From Coleophoma eucalyptorum (lineage: Eukaryota; Ascomycota; Leotiomycetes; Helotiales; Dermateaceae), in NCBI GenBank assembly GCA_026120035.1, contig JALRME010000026.1:310001-374000 (forward strand): DNA of 64,000 nucleotides, read 5' to 3'. Below the pieces are notes generated by a model that saw only the letters and a program-made list of their open reading frames with translations, was not told the DNA's origin and made no database searches. A program made the position numbers and the translations under genes. Below are positions 56,886-64,000 of the stretch, piece after piece; positions within the stretch are counted from its first letter, which is position 1, and every line of letters starts with the position of its first letter.

Positions 56886-57280
56886 ATGACCCAAACCATA
56901 TCCCGAAAGCCAACCGAAAAAGGCAAATCTCGAAGCTCGACGGACCAAAACAAGGCTCAAGTCTCAAAATCCCAGAGCTCGAGTGCTCAAAGAAGTTCTC
57001 GGACCTCAAAAGCCTCGGGAGGTTCAGCCGTGATCAAAGACAAATGGATCGTAGCGCATTGGTGCCATGTCTGCGAAGTAAGTACATTCGAATTCACTTC
57101 CTGGCGTTCAGAGCTTATTTTTATTGCAAAAATATTCTACTTTTACAATGCCATATGTCTCTTCTTAAGATACATCTGAAGCTGACCTGTTTCCTTCTCT
57201 CGCAGAATAGAGTTCCCGATGGAGTATACTGCCCTGAATGTGGTCATGAATGGTGCCGACATTGCGTCAATATTATCTGA
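56886..57280 (+). CDS. 88-aa putative zinc-binding miniprotein
   Basis: Exons 56886-57077 and 57206-57280, joined over a 128-bp intron in phase 0, encode 88 aa. The first 50 residues are basic, Ser/Gln/Lys-rich and disordered. The last 35 form a compact Cys/His unit: HWCHVCENRVPDGVYCPECG followed by HEWCRHC. The three C-x2-C pairs plus His residues are suited to one or two zinc ions, in the style of a zinc ribbon or a small RING-like finger. I do not recognise a named family. The intron falls exactly between the first and second Cys pairs, and the product is too small for confident assignment without comparison. Confidence 0.7.
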
Positions 57281-58094
57281 GCCATGTCAGGGCTGAGGGT
57301 TCTAAGGTTCTAGAATTGGGAGTCTAAGATGTATATGATAGTATACAGTACTCAAGTCACTCTTTTCTCAGAAATCACTGCGATGTTTTACACCATCTGA
57401 AGGCCTGTTTCTTATTGCATAGATTAGACTACCTGTGTCACTTTGTGACGCCTCAGAAACATGAAACGTGATCGTTAACAATGTTCCATCTAAAGTAATT
57501 TTTGTGAGACTTCTGGAGACGTTCCGAGGTGATTGGCACTTATTGTGATACTGTAATATGAGGTATCACCTACTAATCTTGATCTACTCGCTTAACGGAG
57601 GCAGCTTTTTGATTAAATCATAGAATTTCTTAGCCCGCCGACCGGCAGAAGTTCTCTGCACACCAATAAGAAGAAATATGCAGCCAAACTTCCTTGGGCA
57701 AGACTTACTGAAGTCACTGTGAAGGCTTTTGATGACAGCGCTGCCATTTTCATTCACGTGATTGATAATTGCTTTCGGCTAAGGTATGCTAGTGCCCGTG
57801 AGTACATTTGCGCTGTTCCACAGGCAGGAGCGAAAATTCAACAATGTTCTCGGGTTGCACAAAATGCCACAAGTACTCACTTTTGCCGTGGTAAACTTCG
57901 TTTTCACTGGTAGTGTATAACTGAAAGTGAAAGATTTCAGAATCCCTGCAAGCTTATCGCCGCGTCGCGTTGGAGAAGACAAGGAAGCATGATAGCTGAA
58001 TAGTAGGACACGCAGCGTTGTCTTTTCCTTCACCGCAGACACAACACGAACTTTGGTGAAACTTCGACGCTGTCACCAAAACCACCAAGAAATC
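57281..58094. other. Intergenic
   Basis: 814 bp between the miniprotein and exonuclease-fold genes. No supported feature; short open frames only. Confidence 0.5.
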
Positions 58095-60362
58095 ATGATG
58101 TCTGACATAGATCCTCTCTCCAAATTGCAAGATCTTCTGGGTCAGGCCACTCTTGCCGACATTCATGAGGGACCGCCAACGCAGTCAGAGCCGGTGGCTG
58201 CACTGAACGCGGCACCTCAGGAACAGTACTCAGACTCTGACAATGATGATGAGAGTACCATGAATCTATTGGGAAAGCCGTACATCAAAGAGCATCTACC
58301 ACTTACAAACAGCGCCCAAACCGAAGCGGCCGACTCTGCTGGTACGTGTTGATTGGAAGCTCGGCTAATTTGCAAAGCATATCTGCTCACGTCTGCTCAG
58401 AGAACACTACTGAAAGAAACCGCGTCGAGTGGACGACTGACGGAAGCTGGCAGGTAGGGCAACTAGCAGGAGACGATGAGATATTTATTCCATGGAACAC
58501 TGTCAAGAAGTATCCATATACCTATATCGGAAAGACAAACAGAGAAAAGGTATCTACCAAAACGCAGGTGAAGTTGCTTCAACTAACGTGTAATGGCTAC
58601 AAGGTAGAAAAGAAGTTTTTTGCAGCAGGAAAGCTCAACGATAGAACATGGCACTTGTAAGTCTGATCACCTTGGGAGTTCATTTCTCAAAACCCTACGG
58701 ATTGCCTATCCCAAGGTCTTTTAACTAAAGCATTAGCTTCTACCTCCGCCGCTTAGAACCTAAGTTGAGACCCTTGCTTCTGGTGCCTGCAAAACAGTTT
58801 CAAGACTTCCTGAAGAAGATCAACGAAAGACTCAATCTTCAGTTGACCATTCCAAATATTGGCCCCAACGGTGGCTTCCAAGTCACCTTCGAAGATAAAG
58901 CTATGCCCCAACCACGCTATCTTGGCCAAGCAACGAGCAAAGAAATGGCTGATTCACTGCTCGAAAAGGAGCTTCCAAGTGGCTATATTCCAAAATGGGA
59001 AGAATTGTCAACTGTCGCACCTACAGATCGTTCAATAGCAGCATTCAGGGCTAAGATTGATTTGATCTTGCAGGCGCAGAAGGGCAAGAAGTTGGCGAGT
59101 AAAGAAAGGGCTAAGACTGAGCGAATAGCTAAACAGCAATCTTGGCACCATGCAATCAAACGAGTTCAACGCTATCTTGGTATCCGCGATGTTAGACGTG
59201 GATATCGGGACGCTATTCGGAAGAGATTGGGTGATGAGGGTCTGGAGTGGGCTGCCCTTGACGATGCTGTTGAAGCTGAGCTTGTGAATTTACCTCCATC
59301 GGCCTTCTTTGACTCCGAGAAGCCCTGTATCTTTCCACCGGAGGGCTCTGTTGTATTCGTTTGCGTGGATGTCGAAGCTTGGGAGCGAGATCAGCAAGTC
59401 ATTACTGAAATCGGTATTGCGACCTTGGATACGGATGATATCAAGGATTTGATACCTGGAGAAGGAGGAACGAAGTGGATGGAGAAGATTCGTGCCAGAC
59501 ACTTTAGGATCATTGAGAATAGACAGTATGAAAATCACGAGTTTGTTCATGGATGTGCGGACAGATTCGAATTTGGGTTAGTTAGTCTTAGACAAGACTT
59601 GGCTCATCACTGATAAATTAGCAGAGACAGCGAATGGATCAACCTCAAGGATGCACCATCCGTCGTTGCAAGCTGCTTCAAGCCCCCTTATTCACTCCTC
59701 GAGGGCCATGCAAATCCAACAGTCCGAGATCTAATTCTCGTTGGTCACGACGTCGATTCTGATATCTTGTATCTGAGAAAGATGGGTTACAATGTTCTCA
59801 ATTTGGGCAACCTCAAGGAGAAGCAAGACACGGCATCCATGTATCGCTGCCTCCGCCGCGAAAACAATCCTCGAAACCTCGGTGCTGTTCTCGCCGACTT
59901 GGGCATTACTGGTTGGAATCTACACAATGCAGGAAATGATGCCGTCTATACCTTACAAGCCATGATTGGTATTGCAATCAAGCATCTCATCGAGAAGCAA
60001 GTAAGACTGACGGACAAGGAAGCAGCCTTACAGGCTAAAATTCAAGCGTTCGTATCCCCTCATTTTGATTTATGACTGGAGTATTGATTCCTTATAGATC
60101 CAGTGGAGAGGCCAAAGAGAAAGTTCTCGAGCAGAACGAAGGGTGGAGCTCAGCTGGAGAGGATAGTGATGGCGGCGCCGCTGTGGCACCGAGAAACAAT
60201 TACAATCGTAAAACGGATGGCAGTTCCACTAGGGTCAAAAATCAAAACACTACTGGCTCTCCTCAAAGATTTCCCAAGAAACCTGAATCCACCGGATCTG
60301 GTGGTTCTTCTATGTCAAAGGCGAGAGGCGAGCCCAAGGACGAAGGAATTGTTTACTGGTAA
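58095..60362 (+). CDS. DEDDh exonuclease-fold protein of the Gfd2/YDR514C-like (QIP-related) group
   Basis: The protein has 676 aa from exons 58095-58341, 58401-58656, 58737-59576, 59625-60047 and 60098-60362. An acidic N-terminus and a segment with WTTDGSWQVGQLAGDDEIFI precede a Lys/Arg-rich middle. The RNase H-like exonuclease domain follows with complete catalytic motifs: ExoI VCVDVEAWERD (Asp379, Glu381), ExoII VGHDVDSDILYL (Asp490) and ExoIII HNAGND (His548 and Asp553). This DEDDh set is expected to bind two metal ions and degrade nucleic acid 3' to 5'. The domain resembles fungal proteins annotated as Gfd2/YDR514C-like, to which N. crassa QIP is related. The tail is Gly/Ser/Lys-rich and disordered. 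Substrate (DNA, mRNA or small RNA) is unknown. Confidence 0.82.
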
Positions 60363-61951
60363 GGAATTGAAAATAGGAGACTTGGTAGCATGGTTTCAAA
60401 CCCGTACACTCCATTCTAGTTGATTGCTTAAGCTAGAGAAGTGATGGTTCTGTAGATAGGCAGCAATGCTTCTACGAAATTACATGGACCAAATTGATGA
60501 ATGTATAATGAATCTTTTGCTAACATACCAAACTCAACATCCGGCTTCTTAATCACAGAAAAAATATTATTGTCTCCGTAAGTATCTGATCGAGTCCTAC
60601 TCACTTGAAGCCAGGAATTTTCAAAAGTGGAGAAAGGAGTTAAGAGATGATAAATATAGGGATGATTTTCAACGTTCAAGACAGGAAGAATTGAGACTTC
60701 TAAGCATCTGAGGACAAGGCAAAAATGAGAAACTAGAAAATGAAAGTAAAATACCTCAGGCAGAACTGCTAATTCCTAGAAGTTATTCAAACATCCAAAG
60801 CGTGTAATGCTTTGGAGAACTCGGTGGAAGCACACCAGGATTTAGCCCAGCCCCGGCTTTCCTCAGAATCGACTCGCTAGGGGTTACGCAAGCATGGTCA
60901 GGTCCAACCCTCACCGAACAAGGTGCCTTTTCTAGACCGAAGCCGGATTAATCATGGAGTATCGCCCAAAAGCTTTGCTTTACCAGAGGTCGATGCCAGT
61001 TACAATAACGGTTGTTGAGGGTGGATGACAGTAAAAGCCAGAAAATAATCCGAACCGTGTATAAGGCAGGTGTCAAGACAAGTCGGAAATTGCTAATGCG
61101 CCGAGGTCGGTTGGCAAGCGACAGAGTTGACAAGACTTCGGAAAGAGGAAGGACAAAATCAGGATTCCCACAAGTGTTTTCGACTATATAACAATTATCA
61201 ATTAGCCGTACGGCTGATAGAGTTTTTGTGTCGACTTAAGCCTTCCGGAGGGCCTATGAAAAGTCCTCGCTTTACGATTAGAATTCCGGATTAGAGTTGT
61301 GAAGTTTAAGGTAACTTATAGAGTTAAATGGGGCCGGAACACTAGACACGACATAGTCTGGCTTAGCACGCCAAGTATGTCCTCCCCACAGCTACGCACT
61401 CCCCCCACCTTCACCTTTCCCTTCCTTGATTGCCATGCCTCCGTCCTAGTTTCTGTCGTTCCCTTCAGCCACGAGAAGGGTAGGATAAGCGGGCGCCAGC
61501 CGCTGAGAGCGATACGAGATGCATACCAACATGCAAAATAGATTGAGCGCCGAGACTCCAAGGCTCACGAGTATGCTGAAGAGGCAGGTCTGGGAGAGAT
61601 CAACGAGGAGCTATCTGCCGTTTTCCACATGAGCGACAGTATCGCGTGAAATGAGGCAAACAACGATCTGGACCAATTAATGGCCGCATCACCTTGCTAG
61701 TAGTGTCTTGGGAGCATCGAGTATCTCCTTGGCAAGCAATAATCTCCAGGTTCGTCTGAAGATGGAAGGTCAATGCCCATTCATTTTCGCAATGGTGTGT
61801 TTTTCGATTCCCAAGATAAGAGACTAGACTTTCAAGGGACGGTCCAAAGATATAGAACAGCATGTATACATAAAGGAGCCCGAGAGACTTTGGCTCTCGC
61901 GGATTCTCCAAGCTCGTGCTTCGTCTTCTCTAGCTCGACTCCTTTTCCAAG
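60363..61951. other. Intergenic
   Basis: 1.6 kb between the exonuclease gene and the subtilase. A low-GC patch lies near 60430-60800. Open frames up to 103 codons are without recognisable content. No RNA gene or mobile element was recognised. Confidence 0.5.
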
Positions 61952-64000
61952 ATGCCATCGTTATCGCACGTTGCCAAGCGCTCGCTTGGCTTATTTGCCG
62001 TAGTCTCAAGCTTCTTACCACTTGCAACTGCCGCAGGTCCTGCCGTAGCCGCATTTCTTCCTGGAGCATACATTGTTGAATTTGCGAGCGATTCTTCTCT
62101 TGATAAGGTGCGCCCATTCCGAAGACCTTTCGGTGTAGCTTGCTAACTCTTCCAAAGTCGGAGTTTTTCTCCAATCTCACTTCCAGCAATGTGGTCGCCG
62201 AGCCACGCGTGGAATTCAGCCATGAGTTGTTCCAAGGCGTTTCCTTCATGCTGGACTCTGTACAGGACAGTAAGGACACCGTTGAAATGATCCAGAATAT
62301 GGGCATGGTGTCCAAGATATGGCCTGTGAGATTATATAGCAAGCCTGCAACACTTCTTGGTGTGGTTGACGAGCAGTATGCTAAAACCTCAGCCACGATC
62401 GCTAAACGTGCTCTGGCGGATACATATTCGCCGCATGTGATGGGTGGCGTTGATAAACTCCATGAAGAAGGATACACCGGTGATGGTGTCTTCATAGGCA
62501 TTGTAGACACGGGTGTTGATTACAACCATCCTGCACTTGGCGGTGGATTTGGTCCTGGTTATAAAGTTGTTGCTGGATACGACCTGGTAGGCGACGATTA
62601 TACTGGCGACAACACGCCAATTCCTGATTCTGACCCGTAAGTTACCTTACATATCTCAGGGATCTCACGTGAACCCAGATCAGGAATAAAATTTCCGTTT
62701 TAAAGATTGTTCCTCATGCCAGTTTTGAATGGCGCTAACATTCGTACTAGATTGGACTGTGATGGCCATGGTTCCCACGTATCTGGCATCATAGGTGCTT
62801 CACCAAATGTTTATAACTTCACAGGTGTTGCACCAAATGCTACATTGGGGATGTGGAAAGTCTTTGGGTGCACTGGCGTCGTCAGTAATGATGTCCTGAT
62901 TGCAGCCTTCAATATGGCATATGAAGCAGGTGTCGATCTCATCTCCTCGTCGATTGGCGGGTCATCTGGGTGGACCGAAGGTACTTCCTAGCTTCCTAGG
63001 CCACATTCTTTCAGATTGGCTAATGGCATTAGATGCATGGGATGTGGCAGTACAACGTATTCAAGAAAAGGGCGTGCCTTGTATCATTGCCGCTGGCAAT
63101 GACGGTGCTAATGGGCTTTTCGACACATCTACTGCTGCTGAGGGTATAGGTTCCATCGCTGTTGGCTCGATCGATAATATCAACGCTCCCGCTATATTGT
63201 ACAAGGTTGAATACACCGTCGATAACGGTACTGCCACAGATGCCTGGTATGCCTTGGGCTTCTACGGCGACTTTGGCGATATTACTGTACCTGTATATGC
63301 AGTCACTTTAGACGCCACTGTCACTGAAGATGCCTGCACGGCCCTACCAGACGATACTCCAGATCTTTCTGGATATGTGGTTTTGATCCGTCGTGGAGTT
63401 TGTACCTTTGATACGAAGATTGCGAATGTTGTAGCATTTGGCGCCACGAGAGTCATGTTTTATAACAATGTCGCAACAGCACTAACATCGCCAGGAGACT
63501 CTGTGGAAGATTTTCCAGTGGGTATGGTCTCTGCGGCCCAAGGAGCAACCTGGATCACTGCACTCGCAGCTGGCTCAATTATCGATATCACGTTCACAGC
63601 TTTGGAAAACACTGAACAGCAATTCACCGATGTAAGGATCGTAAGCTTTAATATAGTGCTTTAATAGTATGCTAATTGAAATAATAGGATCCGAATACCA
63701 TCACGGGTGGAAAGATGAGTACTTTCTCTTCTTGGGGACCTTCTTTTGAACTCTGGGTAAAGCCAGAGGTTTCAGCACCAGGAGGAAGCATTCTCTCAAC
63801 ATATCCTTTAGCCAAGGGTGGTTATGCTGTCGAGAGTGGTACATCAATGGCTACACCTTTTGTTGCAGGTTCCGTTGGGCTCATCATGCAAGTCAGAGGC
63901 ATGACTGCCTTGACACCCGATCTCATGACTTCAGTCCTGGCTTCGACTGCTGCTCCAGTGGACTTTAACGATGGCGCTACGACTTATGACTATCTAGCTC
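61952..64000 (+). CDS. Secreted subtilisin-like serine protease with PA domain, 3' end beyond window
   Basis: Exons 61952-62107, 62158-62636, 62751-62980, 63033-63631 and 63688 to the window end give 593 residues so far. A signal peptide covers about residues 1-28 (MPSLSHVAKRSLGLFAVVSS and on). The I9-type propeptide contains GAYIVEFASDSSLDKSEFFS. The S8 catalytic domain has its Asp in GIVDTGVDYNHP (Asp169), His in CDGHGSHVSGI (His218), the oxyanion Asn in AAGNDG and Ser in SGTSMATPF (Ser541). A protease-associated (PA) domain is inserted between His and Ser (LSGYVVLIRRGVCTFDTKI). This is the minor extracellular protease (Vpr-like) group common in plant-associated and saprotrophic fungi, where it degrades extracellular protein. 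The C-terminal part, often an Fn3-like domain, is cut off. Confidence 0.92.

Noticed and set aside
62707..62750. Alternative ATG-started exon in the subtilase intron
   Set aside because: Splicing from 62636 to 62751 restores the canonical DCDGHGSHVSG block in phase, so this stretch is intronic.

Overview
The window looks like nuclear DNA of a filamentous ascomycete (Pezizomycotina; Leotiomycetes is my guess from protein flavour, not tested). Genes are split by short GT-AG introns, mostly 45-115 bp with one of 357 bp. There is no operon structure, and the encoded proteins are typical fungal housekeeping proteins: a C-14 sterol reductase, Ku80, Prp18, SAP18, Kri1, a Rab5 GTPase, a HAK potassium transporter, a Zn2Cys6 regulator and a subtilase. 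I rebuilt exon structures by joining reading frames across GT/AG sites and checking phase. All coordinates given for split genes are outer limits, with the exons listed in the evidence.

Layout. 1-8.4 kb: the 5' part of ERG24 (-), a (6-4) photolyase/cryptochrome-type flavoprotein (+), a mannose-6-phosphate-receptor-like membrane protein (-), and an MFS transporter of the vacuolar amino-acid type (-). 9-16.9 kb: a coiled-coil protein of unknown role (-), a proline-rich protein with a Cys-rich tail (+), a GFA-type zinc protein (-) and PRP18 (-). 17-22.5 kb is compact: SAP18 (+), the complex I B15 subunit (-), a GST (+), a FIT-family lipid-droplet protein (-) and a multi-pass membrane protein (+). 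22.5-29.5 kb is gene-poor. It holds two unusual tRNA-Thr-like genes flanking an AT-rich island, plus a GPI-anchored wall protein. 29.5-40.3 kb: an LCAT-family hydrolase (+), a HAK potassium transporter (-) and a Zn2Cys6 transcription factor (-). 40.3-44.2 kb has no gene I can support. 44.2-47.5 kb: KRI1 (-) and RAB5 (+). 48.4-52.2 kb: a secreted tandem-repeat precursor and a small secreted protein. 53-64 kb: a DUF4149/TMEM205-like protein (-), KU80 (+), an 88-aa zinc-binding miniprotein (+), a DEDDh exonuclease-fold protein (+) and a secreted subtilase cut by the window end (+).

The most interesting locus is 48364-49773. It encodes a signal peptide followed by at least 20 copies of the 16-residue unit VEPFTYDADGNEIEKR, each ending in a Kex2-type Lys-Arg. 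This is the architecture of fungal Kex2-processed repeat precursors and of dikaritin-type RiPP precursors. Every sequenced unit before the terminal one encodes the same peptide from position 2 onward, and the nucleotide differences are synonymous. An assembly gap sits inside the array. An in-frame TAG in the last unit is followed by a still-open, still-spliceable C-terminal reading frame. I found no UstY-type (DUF3328) or tyrosinase gene beside it, so the product could be a secreted signal or surface peptide rather than a cyclic RiPP. The second notable feature is the pair of tRNA-Thr(UGU)-like genes. Both carry a normal 37/38 intron and also a 50-60-nt insertion of unrelated sequence in the variable region.

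Five gene pairs are divergent across about 265-340 bp (PRP18/SAP18, B15/GST, FIT/membrane protein, KRI1/RAB5, TMEM205-like/KU80), suggesting shared promoters. Functions are inferred from recognisable family sequence only; no database search was run.
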